Source of the DNA: Candidatus Thiomargarita nelsonii
GTDB lineage: Bacteria; Pseudomonadota; Gammaproteobacteria; Beggiatoales; Beggiatoaceae
Length of the DNA: 64,000 nucleotides
Assembly: GCA_000785145.2 (NCBI GenBank)
Contig: JSZA02000018.1
Span: forward strand, 1-64,000
Reading direction: 5' to 3'
In this document: in pieces, positions 43,943-51,158 of the stretch
How the letters are laid out: every line of letters starts with the position of its first letter
Position numbering within the stretch: position 1 is the stretch's first letter
Program-made: the position numbers and the translations under genes
Notes under the pieces: model-generated
What the model saw: the letters and a program-made list of their open reading frames with translations, nothing else
Database searches by the model: none
Told to the model about the DNA's origin: nothing

Positions 43943-44211
43943 GAAAAAGGCCCTTAGATAAACAAGTTGTTAAGTCTTTATCTCATCAATTTAAGCAGAA
44001 TAAAACGGAATTAGCCATTATTTTAGCAATCAGTTATGTTAAACAATTTGATTCGCAATTGAAACAGGAAACCCAGGATATTGCTAACTTCAAATATCAT
44101 CTATTAACCTTGGATGATTGTTTAAATAAAACGGCTCTTTTTCAAGAAGCTGTAAAAGATTTAACTGCCTTAGGTGATTTAGATATTGAGGCGCCCTACA
44201 ATTTTCCTTAA
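43924..44211 (+). CDS. Unknown protein (95 aa)
   Basis: The ATG at 43924 lies inside the end of the previous gene. MDDSNLRKRPLDKQVVKSLS begins a short, all-helical, charged protein. No family recognised. Overlap of 19 bases with the upstream gene suggests a two-gene cassette, perhaps regulatory or toxin-antitoxin-like, but there is no direct evidence. Confidence 0.5.
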   Translation: MDDSNLRKRPLDKQVVKSLSHQFKQNKTELAIILAISYVKQFDSQLKQETQDIANFKYHLLTLDDCLNKTALFQEAVKDLTALGDLDIEAPYNFP

Positions 44212-44270
44212 CTTAATGGTTTAACATTTATACTCTTAGTTCGACGTTTTTTTGACTTGACATCAAAGGC

Positions 44271-44635
44271 ACTTGGAATCCAAAGCTTTAGCTTTGGACA
44301 TACCCGCCGCTCCTCCAAAGCTAAAGCTTTGGACTCCAACAACACTTGGAATCCAAAGCTTTAGCTTTGGACATACCCGCCGCTCCTCCAAAGCTAAAGC
44401 TTTGGACTCCAACAACACTTGGAATCCAAAGCTTTAGCTTTGGACATACCCGCCGCTCCTCCAAAGCTAAAGCTTTGGACTCCAACAACACTTGGAATCC
44501 AAAGCTTTAGCTTTGGACATACCCGCCGCTCCTCCAAAGCTAAAGCTTTGGACTCCAACATCACTTGGAATCCAAAGCTTTAGCTTTGGACATACCCGCC
44601 GCTCCTCCAAAGCTAAAGCTTTGGACTCCAACATC
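44271..44635. repeat. Tandem array: five 73-bp units
   Basis: Units start at 44271, 44344, 44417, 44490 and 44563 and are nearly identical; the fourth and fifth end in ACATC instead of ACAAC. Each has a palindrome TCCAAAGCTTTAGCTTTGGA, a spacer CATACCCGCCGCTCC, and a palindrome TCCAAAGCTAAAGCTTTGGA. The two palindromes are also found singly elsewhere. It is a tandem expansion of a compound palindrome, followed by a half AAATAGGATTTC repeat. No spacer variation exists, so it is not a CRISPR. Confidence 0.95.
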
Positions 44636-44702
44636 TTTAAGAAATAGGATTTCTTTGAATAGTATATAATAGACCATCATCTCAACTCTCATATCCATTA
44701 TT

Positions 44703-45731
44703 GTGACCATTGAAACAGATCGTTTAATCAGTCCATCAGTCAATACTGAAGAACGCGCCATTGATAAGGCTATTCGTCCGCGACGTTTAGCCGATTATGC
44801 TGGCCAACCACGCACTCGTGAGCAAATGGAAATTTTTATTCCGGCAGCCAAGTCGCGGGAAGAGGCGCTTGATCATGTGTTGATTTTTGGTCCACCGGGT
44901 TTAGGTAAAACCACTTTGGCACATATCATAGCCAACGAAATGGATGTCAATATTCGCCAAACATCCGGCCCTGTTTTAGAACGCGCTGGCGATTTAGCCG
45001 CTTTGTTGACTAATTTAGAGCCGCGTGATGTTTTATTTATTGATGAAATTCATCGCTTAAGTCCTGTTGTTGAAGAAATTCTGTATCCAGCGATGGAGGA
45101 TTTTCAATTAGATATAATAATAGGTGAAGGTCCCGCCGCCCGTTCTATTAAATTGGATTTGCAGCCCTTTACATTGGTGGGAGCGACCACTCGTGCCGGT
45201 TTGCTGACTTCGCCTTTGCGGGATCGTTTTGGCATTTCGCAACGATTAGAGTTTTATAATCATCAAGATTTAGCGGCTATTATTACCCGTTCTGCCGAAA
45301 TTTTAAATGTGTCAATTGACGTTGATGGGGCAAAAGAATTGGCTTGCCGCTCGCGTGGGACGCCGCGTATTGCTAATCGTTTATTGCGACGGGTGCGTGA
45401 TTATGCCCAAGTGCGTGCTGATGGCGTGATTAGTCAAAAAATAGCACAAAAAGCATTGGATTTACTCTATGTTGACACTTACGGTTTAGATATGATGGAC
45501 AGAAAATTACTGACTGCTATCATGGAAAAATTTGATGGCGGACCCGTGGGTGTGGAAAGTTTAGCGGCGATCATCGGTGATGAGCGTGGTACGATAGAAG
45601 ATGTGATAGAGCCGTTTTTGCTACAACAGGGTTTTTTGGTGCGTACACCAAGGGGGCGCATGGTGACACGTTTGGCGTGGCAGCATTTTGGTTTAACGCC
45701 GAAAACGTCGCAAGATTTGTTTGAGAAGTGA
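44703..45731 (+). CDS. ruvB: Holliday junction branch migration ATPase RuvB
   Basis: RuvB is the hexameric motor that drives branch migration with RuvA. The 342-residue protein has Walker [14 protein letters not shown], Walker [14 protein letters not shown], the arginine-finger region [19 protein letters not shown], and the C-terminal winged helix ([20 protein letters not shown]). Start is GTG 44703. ruvA and ruvC are not adjacent. In many gammaproteobacteria ybgC-tolQRAB follow ruvB; here they are 15 kb downstream. Confidence 0.97.
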   Translation: MTIETDRLISPSVNTEERAIDKAIRPRRLADYAGQPRTREQMEIFIPAAKSREEALDHVLIFGPPGLGKTTLAHIIANEMDVNIRQTSGPVLERAGDLAALLTNLEPRDVLFIDEIHRLSPVVEEILYPAMEDFQLDIIIGEGPAARSIKLDLQPFTLVGATTRAGLLTSPLRDRFGISQRLEFYNHQDLAAIITRSAEILNVSIDVDGAKELACRSRGTPRIANRLLRRVRDYAQVRADGVISQKIAQKALDLLYVDTYGLDMMDRKLLTAIMEKFDGGPVGVESLAAIIGDERGTIEDVIEPFLLQQGFLVRTPRGRMVTRLAWQHFGLTPKTSQDLFEK

Positions 45732-45737
45732 TCGTTT

Positions 45738-45816
45738 GCAGGACGCTCCGCGTCGAGTTTTAACGTAACGAGAAACAAAGTTGCACTTCGCGTTATTTTA
45801 TGATGACAATTTTTAT
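45738..45816. repeat. Fragment of the GACGCTCCGCGTC repeat
   Basis: GCAGGACGCTCCGCGTCGAG resembles the interior of the 1590-1720 and 48215-48472 elements. It lies just before the carbamoyltransferase gene. Confidence 0.5.
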
Positions 45817-47643
45817 ATGAACATTCTAGGTATTTCAGCCTATTACCACGACAGTGCCGCCGCCTTAATCCGCGACGGCGACATTATAGCCGCAGCACAA
45901 GAAGAGCGCTTTTCGCGCAAAAAACATGATGCTCGCTTTCCAGTACATGCCATTCGTTCTTGTTTAGATATTGGACAAATTTCTATGCCAGATGTCGATC
46001 ATGTCGTGTTTTATGATAAGCCACTGGTAAAGTTTGAGCGTCTCTTAGAAACTTATTTGGGTTTTGCGCCCAAAGGTTTTCGATCTTTTGTACAAGCCAT
46101 GCCCATTTGGCTGAAAGAAAAGCTATATCTGAAAAGTGTGCTCAAAAAAGAATTGGCGGCATTGGGGAGCACTCCGCCTTTATTATTTAGTGAACATCAT
46201 CAAGCCCATGCCGCTTCGGCTTTTTTTCCCAGCCCTTTTAAAAAAGCGGGCGTGTTGTGCCTTGATGGCGTGGGAGAGTGGGCAACGACTAGCGTGTGGT
46301 TAGGTGAAGATAATCAATTGTCCTCTCAATGGGAAATTGATTTTCCACATTCATTAGGGTTATTATATTCGGCGTTTACTTATTTTACTGGGTTTAAAGT
46401 GAATTCAGGCGAATATAAACTGATGGGCTTGGCACCTTATGGGGAGCCGAAATATGTTCAGACTATTTTGGATAATTTGATTGATCTGAAAGAGGATGGC
46501 ACTTTTCAGTTAAACATGCGTTATTTCAATTATGCGGTTGGATTAACCATGACGAATCGTCAGTTTGATAAGCTGTTTGGGGGGCCACCGCGTCCAGCAG
46601 AGGGCACTTTAACGCAGCGCGAGATGGATTTGGCGCGTTCTATTCAGGCGGTGACTGAAGAAGTTGTTCTCCGTTTGGGGCGTACTGTCCATAAAGAGTT
46701 GGGCGTGGATTATTTATGTTTAGCGGGGGGGGTGGCTCTCAATTGCGTTGCCAATGGGCGGCTCTTGCGAGAAAATTTGTTTAAAGATATTTGGATTCAA
46801 CCCGCTGCGGGTGATGCCGGCGGTGCTTTAGGGGCGGCTTTGAGTATTTGGTATGAATATTTGGATAATCCAAGACAAGTCGTTAATGGGACGGATATGA
46901 TGCAAGGGGCTTATTTAGGGCCTCATTCTGATGAGGATGAAATCCGTCGCTATCTTGATTCTATTAATGCGCCTTATGAATATTTAGCTGATGATGAACT
47001 TTTTCCTAAAGTGGCATCGAGTTTGGCAGAAGAAAATGTCGTCGGCTGGTTTCAAGGACGGATGGAATTTGGGCCGCGTGCTTTAGGGGGACGTTCTATT
47101 ATCGGCGATCCACGTAGCCCCAAAATGCAGTCGGTGATGAATTTGAAGATTAAATACCGTGAATCTTTCCGCCCCTTTGCGCCGTCTGTCTTGCATGAGC
47201 GTGTGAGCGATTATTTTGAGATTGATAGAGCCAGTCCTTATATGTTGTTGGTGGACTATGTAAAGCCTGAATTTCGTTTGCCGCTAACTGAGGCGCAAGA
47301 AAATTTATTTGGGATCGAAAAACTCAATGTCCCGCGCTCAAAGCTGCCTGCGATCACGCATTTAGATTATTCGGCGCGTATTCAAACGGTGCATCCAGAG
47401 ACGAATCCCCGTTATTATGCGTTACTGAAACAGTTTGATGGGTTAACGGGTTGCCCGGTGTTGGTCAATACGTCATTTAATGTGCGCGGAGAGCCGTTGG
47501 TATGTACGCCTAAAGAGGCTTATCAATGCTTTATGCGGACGGAGATGGATTATTTGGTGTTGGAGAATTTTTTGTTGTCTAAGCACAATCAACCTGAATG
47601 GGCTAAAGATGAGGCGTGGAAACAGGAATTTGAATTGGATTAA
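45817..47643 (+). CDS. Carbamoyltransferase (NodU/CmcH family)
   Basis: I use the ATG at 45817 (MNILGISAYYHDSAAALIRD), the normal start of the family; the frame upstream to 45781 has only a TTG. The N-terminal TsaD-like ASKHA domain has EHHQAHAASAFFPS and the C-terminal domain MEFGPRALGGRSIIGDPR and FNVRGEPLVCTP. The enzyme transfers carbamoyl groups from carbamoyl phosphate to sugar or nodulation-factor-like hydroxyls. With SxtJ-like and DUF5989 genes and the SGNH hydrolase it forms a conserved neighbourhood tied to glycan or lipid decoration. Confidence 0.93.
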   Translation: MNILGISAYYHDSAAALIRDGDIIAAAQEERFSRKKHDARFPVHAIRSCLDIGQISMPDVDHVVFYDKPLVKFERLLETYLGFAPKGFRSFVQAMPIWLKEKLYLKSVLKKELAALGSTPPLLFSEHHQAHAASAFFPSPFKKAGVLCLDGVGEWATTSVWLGEDNQLSSQWEIDFPHSLGLLYSAFTYFTGFKVNSGEYKLMGLAPYGEPKYVQTILDNLIDLKEDGTFQLNMRYFNYAVGLTMTNRQFDKLFGGPPRPAEGTLTQREMDLARSIQAVTEEVVLRLGRTVHKELGVDYLCLAGGVALNCVANGRLLRENLFKDIWIQPAAGDAGGALGAALSIWYEYLDNPRQVVNGTDMMQGAYLGPHSDEDEIRRYLDSINAPYEYLADDELFPKVASSLAEENVVGWFQGRMEFGPRALGGRSIIGDPRSPKMQSVMNLKIKYRESFRPFAPSVLHERVSDYFEIDRASPYMLLVDYVKPEFRLPLTEAQENLFGIEKLNVPRSKLPAITHLDYSARIQTVHPETNPRYYALLKQFDGLTGCPVLVNTSFNVRGEPLVCTPKEAYQCFMRTEMDYLVLENFLLSKHNQPEWAKDEAWKQEFELD

Positions 47644-47645
47644 TT

Positions 47646-48044
47646 ATGCACATTGAAATACCTGATAAAAAAGGATTACGTGAATTTGGACTGGTAACTG
47701 GTGCCCTGTTTGTGGGCTTATTTGGGTTATTATTCCCGTGGATATTCAGTTTCGCTTATCCCTATTGGCCTTGGATTCTTGCCGGGGTACTTTGGGCTTT
47801 GGCTTTAGTGATACCCAACGGATTAAAATGGATCTATCAAGGCTGGATGTCTATCGCTTTGGTAATCGGCTGGATAAATACTCGCATTATTTTAGCACTG
47901 GTGTTTTATTTGATTATTACGCCAATGGGCTCAATCATGCGTCTATTTGGAAAAAATCCGGTTAAAAATAAGCCGTCTGATTCTGAGACTTACCGCAATA
48001 TAACGCATTTCCGTTCACCTAAACATATGGAGCACCCTTTCTAA
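47646..48044 (+). CDS. SxtJ-family membrane protein
   Basis: The 132-residue protein has three or four TM segments (GLVTGALFVGLFGLLFPWIF, YPYWPWILAGVLWALALVIP, WMSIALVIGWINTRIILALV) and a cytoplasmic tail. SxtJ-like proteins commonly follow carbamoyltransferases of this type; their role is unknown. Start is 3 bases after the carbamoyltransferase stop and the stop overlaps the next ATG (TAATG). Confidence 0.8.
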   Translation: MHIEIPDKKGLREFGLVTGALFVGLFGLLFPWIFSFAYPYWPWILAGVLWALALVIPNGLKWIYQGWMSIALVIGWINTRIILALVFYLIITPMGSIMRLFGKNPVKNKPSDSETYRNITHFRSPKHMEHPF

Positions 48045-48196
48045 TGTTAGAGTTAATGAAAGATCTTTGGGCTTTTATGAAAGTCCGCAAGAAATTTTGG
48101 CTGGCACCGATTATTCTCGTGTTGTTGTTATTAGGCGGACTGATTGTGTTGACGCAAGGCTCTGCCGTTGCGCCGTTTATTTATACGCTGTTTTGA
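48044..48196 (+). CDS. DUF5989 small membrane protein (50 aa)
   Basis: ATG at 48044 overlaps the SxtJ stop. The sequence, MLELMKDLWAFMKVRKKFWL then APIILVLLLLGGLIVLTQGS and AVAPFIYTLF, has one TM helix. This matches the short DUF5989 proteins which sit between SxtJ-like and SGNH genes in carbamoyltransferase loci. The stop lies immediately before a palindromic element. Confidence 0.8.
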   Translation: MLELMKDLWAFMKVRKKFWLAPIILVLLLLGGLIVLTQGSAVAPFIYTLF

Positions 48197-48214
48197 GGCT
48201 AAAGCTGCCCGACG

Positions 48215-48472
48215 TTTCTCGTTCCCACGCTTTGCCTCGCGTGTAATTTATTCTCGTTTGCAGGACGCGGAGCGTCCAAGCAGGCATTCCCACGCAGAGC
48301 GTGGGAACGAGAAAAGCTGCACGACGTTTCTCGTTTTCTCGTTCCCACGCTCTGCGTGGGAATGCCTGTGGCGACGCTCTGCGTCGCGTGTCATTTATTC
48401 TCGTTTTTTTCTGGTTTGCAGGACGCGGAGCGTCCAAGCAGGCATTCCCACGCAGAGCGTGGGAACGAGAAA
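48215..48472. repeat. Two adjacent GTTCCCACGC-type palindromic elements
   Basis: 48215-48315 and 48325-48472 each begin TTTCTCGTTCCCACGC (the second after a duplicated TTTCTCG) and end GCGTGGGAACGAGAAA, with inner GACGCGGAGCGTCC sequence. They separate the DUF5989 gene from the antitoxin gene. They belong to the 1590-1720 family. Confidence 0.85.
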
Positions 48473-48492
48473 TAGGAGACTCGGAGTTTTTT

Positions 48493-48771
48493 ATGATATA
48501 TAACACAACAAACTTGACGACTGCCAGTGCCAATCTGGCAAAATTCTGCGACAAAGTCGTTGATGATCGGGATGTGATTGTTATTACTCGATCTCAGGGT
48601 GAAAATGTCGCACTTATTGCAGCCGATGAATTAGAGAGTTTAATGGAAACCGCCCACTTATTGAGTTCTCCCCAAAACGCGAGCCGTCTGCTAACAGCGT
48701 TACAAGAAGCTAAAACGAGAACTCTTAAACCTCAAAGTGTTGATGCGTTACGACGGGAATTAGGGATTTAA
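48493..48771 (+). CDS. Phd/YefM-family antitoxin, no toxin adjacent
   Basis: The true start is the ATG at 48493 (MIYNTTNLTTASANLAKFCD, then KVVDDRDVIVITRSQGENVA and LIAADELESLMETAHLL); the longer frame upstream reads through repeats. The 92 residues match Phd/YefM antitoxins: a DNA-binding N-terminal fold and a C-terminal toxin-wrapping tail (SRLLTALQEAKTRTL). A YoeB-type toxin normally follows, but downstream is only a CCTATTTTTT palindrome and an unrelated gene. So it is an orphan antitoxin. Confidence 0.85.
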   Translation: MIYNTTNLTTASANLAKFCDKVVDDRDVIVITRSQGENVALIAADELESLMETAHLLSSPQNASRLLTALQEAKTRTLKPQSVDALRRELGI

Positions 48772-48772
48772 A

Positions 48773-48806
48773 GAAATCCTATTTTTTAAAAAAATAGGAT
48801 TTCTAT
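48773..48806. terminator. CCTATTTTTT palindrome after the antitoxin gene
   Basis: AAGAAATCCTATTTTTT / AAAAAATAGGATTTCT makes a 16-bp hairpin directly after the antitoxin stop. AT-rich stem with U-runs could end transcription, but the same repeat is also found away from gene ends. Confidence 0.45.
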
Positions 48807-48855
48807 CTATCTTTGGCTCCAAAATAACGTTTACAACGACTGATGGAGAAAAACC

Positions 48856-49530
48856 ATGAAATCCTTTTCAAAATGGACCACTGAAGAAGTCGAAGACGAA
48901 TTTCAATTGGTATGCCAGCCAGAGAGTCAAGCTTTTCAAGATTGGTTACAAGTGTCAACTGAAATTTCCTCAGAAGAAGCCAGTTTTTTGCATCAGTTAT
49001 CCAGAAAATTACGCTACTCGGTGCGGGATTGGAATGAGGAAGAGTTAAAAATCTATTTTATCGCACTACTTTTAGACAAGATCGATTTTTATCAAGAACA
49101 GTATCGTCCCTTTATGGAACGCGAACTGTCCGTCGAATATGACGAAAACAAAAAATTATGGGGTTTTATTGATTTTTTAGTGGCTCAGGGTAAACATTCT
49201 CCAAAACAATCCTTTTTTTTTATTCATGAATATAAAAAAGAACTTGATAGCTCAAATGATCCCCTTGGGCAACTCTTAGTTGAAATGGTGGCGGCTCAAA
49301 AGTTAAATCAACACCAGCATCCCATTTATGGCGCGTATATTATTGGGCGACACTGGTATTTTGTTATACTAGAAGCGAGTTCATATTCTGAAAGCCTCGC
49401 TTATGATGCCACCAAAGACGATATTATCAATATTTTTTGTATTTTACGCCAGACGAAAGCATTTATTGAGCAATTGATTATAGATTCAAAACATTGTGTG
49501 GTGCAGGAGCGTGGGAACGAGCCGAGATAA
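48856..49530 (+). CDS. Unknown protein with possible PD-(D/E)XK core (224 aa)
   Basis: The protein begins MKSFSKWTTEEVEDEFQLVC. A central LWGFIDFLVAQGKHSPKQSF and FFIHEYKKELDSSNDPLGQL recalls the D...ExK motif of restriction-like nucleases (D in GFID, E-Y-K in HEYKKE). It has helices on both sides and no TM. The last codons (QERGNEPR) come from a GTGGGAACGAG repeat, so the original C-terminus is altered. A 70-bp piece (49308-49377) is copied at 49760-49815. The exact function is unknown. Confidence 0.5.
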   Translation: MKSFSKWTTEEVEDEFQLVCQPESQAFQDWLQVSTEISSEEASFLHQLSRKLRYSVRDWNEEELKIYFIALLLDKIDFYQEQYRPFMERELSVEYDENKKLWGFIDFLVAQGKHSPKQSFFFIHEYKKELDSSNDPLGQLLVEMVAAQKLNQHQHPIYGAYIIGRHWYFVILEASSYSESLAYDATKDDIINIFCILRQTKAFIEQLIIDSKHCVVQERGNEPR

Positions 49531-49991
49531 GGTGCTAAGGAGTCCAAGATTTATCTTGGACGTCCCGGGTATCAAAAAAAATCCTATTTTTTAAAAAAAT
49601 AGGATTTTTATTTAAGCCGCTCTCAAAAGTGTCGGCTCGATGAGCGCGGGATGAAAAAAATTCTGGCGATTAGACTTGAAAACTCTGCTACAATCACCGA
49701 AATTTCAACCTTATGGCGAAAATAGATGATAGTGCAACGTCGCATTGATTATGCAGAGATTCAACATCAGCATCCCATTTATGGCGCGTATCGGGCGACA
49801 CTGCTATTTTGTTATACTAGTACGCTGTCACATAAGTTTTTTGGGTAATGTAGGGTGCGTCCTGGGCACAAATAATCGGTAAAGGTGCGTAGGACGCACC
49901 CTACAAAACAACATTTTCTGGTTCCCACGCGCCGGCGTGGGAACGAGAAACGCCGGCGCGTGGGTTTTAACAACAATTGAATAAATAATAT
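49531..49991. other. Gene-free stretch with repeats and a copied gene fragment
   Basis: It holds a TCCAAGATTTATCTTGGA palindrome (49540-49563), a CCTATTTTTT palindrome (49575-49608), a partial copy of the upstream gene (49752-49815, CAACATCAGCATCCCATTTA and TATTTTGTTATACTAG), an element end (49813-49826), a GTAGGGTGCGTCC inverted repeat (49850-49905) and GTTCCCACGCGCCGGCGTGG palindromes (49917-49966). No gene is seen. Confidence 0.75.
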
Positions 49992-51158
49992 ATGAAAGGC
50001 AAAAAACCATTATTTTATTTTTTAATGTTTACTGTAACCCTTGTGCTAGTATTGGCAATAGGGGAATTATTGGCGCGTGTTTTTGTAACATTACAGACTT
50101 TACCCGCTCCACCACCCGTTAGCACCATAGATCCTTATCAAGCGAATCCCTACATCATGCGAGCGCGTCCCTATATTCATTTTCATATTCCTGGTTCAAG
50201 ATATATACAAGCACGCTCATACTATCAAGTTGATTATGAAATCAATTCGATGGGTTTTCGGGGGCCGGAAATTTTTCCTAAGTCTCCAGACGTTAAGCGA
50301 TTGATTGTTATAGGAGATTCCATCGTCGAGGGGCATGGTAGTTCGTTTAACAAAACCTTTTCTTATCTGCTTGGCGAAAACCTACAACAAGCGCGTTGGG
50401 ATGTGCTTAATCTGGGGGTACAGGGGGGAAGTCCTCTCTATTATGCGACAAATTTAAAACGCTATTTGTCAACCTCTCCTGATGCTGTGCTCATACTGAT
50501 TTTTGAAAATGATATTTCTGATGATCGGTTTTTTGAGCAGTCTTATTTTACGATGCCTTTTATTGAGGATGAGGCTTTGCTGATGAGTGGTACTTTTTTG
50601 TCTAAATGGCGGCTCTATAGCTTATTGCGGAGAGGATGGCGGTCCTTCGTTCATTCGTCTCTTGATGAAATCATTGAACAAAATAAGGAATTTACTTATA
50701 ACCAGGAAGAACAAGAGGCGATAGATGCGTTTCAAAAGCGCTTATTGGGGGGGAGCCAACATACTATTGCGCCAGCGGTACTTGACAAGCCATGGGGCAT
50801 GACGCAACTTTACTTGGATTATGTCGTGTCGTCTTTTCGCAGGCGTGGCATTTCGGTTATGATTGCCAACATGGCTTTGATCGGTCCTAATTTCAACGAG
50901 GCTCACATTCAATATGGCTTTGCTCTGGATGAAAGGGTTTCTCGCTGGGCAAAAGCAGAAAAAATACCTTTTTTATCATTACTACCAATCATTTCTGATG
51001 CCATTAAGGATCATTCGCAATCAAAAATTATGATTGATGATGATGGACATCCCACTGCCATGACACACAGATTGATCGAGGGTGCCTTGCAACCTTGGGT
51101 TGTTAAAAATATCGACCAAGATAAATCTTGGACTCCTTTTATACACAATAGTAAATAG
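49992..51158 (+). CDS. SGNH/GDSL hydrolase-like membrane protein
   Basis: The 388-residue protein has an N-terminal TM or signal anchor (LFYFLMFTVTLVLVLAIGEL) and an SGNH domain with block I IVIGDSIVEGHGSS (Ser 110), block II GVQGGSP, block III-like FENDISDD and block V DDDGHPTAMTH (the Asp/His pair). Such enzymes act as esterases or acyltransferases on cell-envelope sugars. They are the usual last member of carbamoyltransferase-SxtJ-DUF5989 loci; here repeats and two unrelated genes lie between. The last residues (DQDKSWTPFIHNSK) are encoded by a palindromic repeat. The end overlaps the convergent glycosyltransferase by 20 bases. Confidence 0.85.
   Translation: MKGKKPLFYFLMFTVTLVLVLAIGELLARVFVTLQTLPAPPPVSTIDPYQANPYIMRARPYIHFHIPGSRYIQARSYYQVDYEINSMGFRGPEIFPKSPDVKRLIVIGDSIVEGHGSSFNKTFSYLLGENLQQARWDVLNLGVQGGSPLYYATNLKRYLSTSPDAVLILIFENDISDDRFFEQSYFTMPFIEDEALLMSGTFLSKWRLYSLLRRGWRSFVHSSLDEIIEQNKEFTYNQEEQEAIDAFQKRLLGGSQHTIAPAVLDKPWGMTQLYLDYVVSSFRRRGISVMIANMALIGPNFNEAHIQYGFALDERVSRWAKAEKIPFLSLLPIISDAIKDHSQSKIMIDDDGHPTAMTHRLIEGALQPWVVKNIDQDKSWTPFIHNSK

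Noticed and set aside
44271-44635. CRISPR array
   Set aside because: The 73-bp units are identical throughout with no variable spacers, and no cas gene is near.
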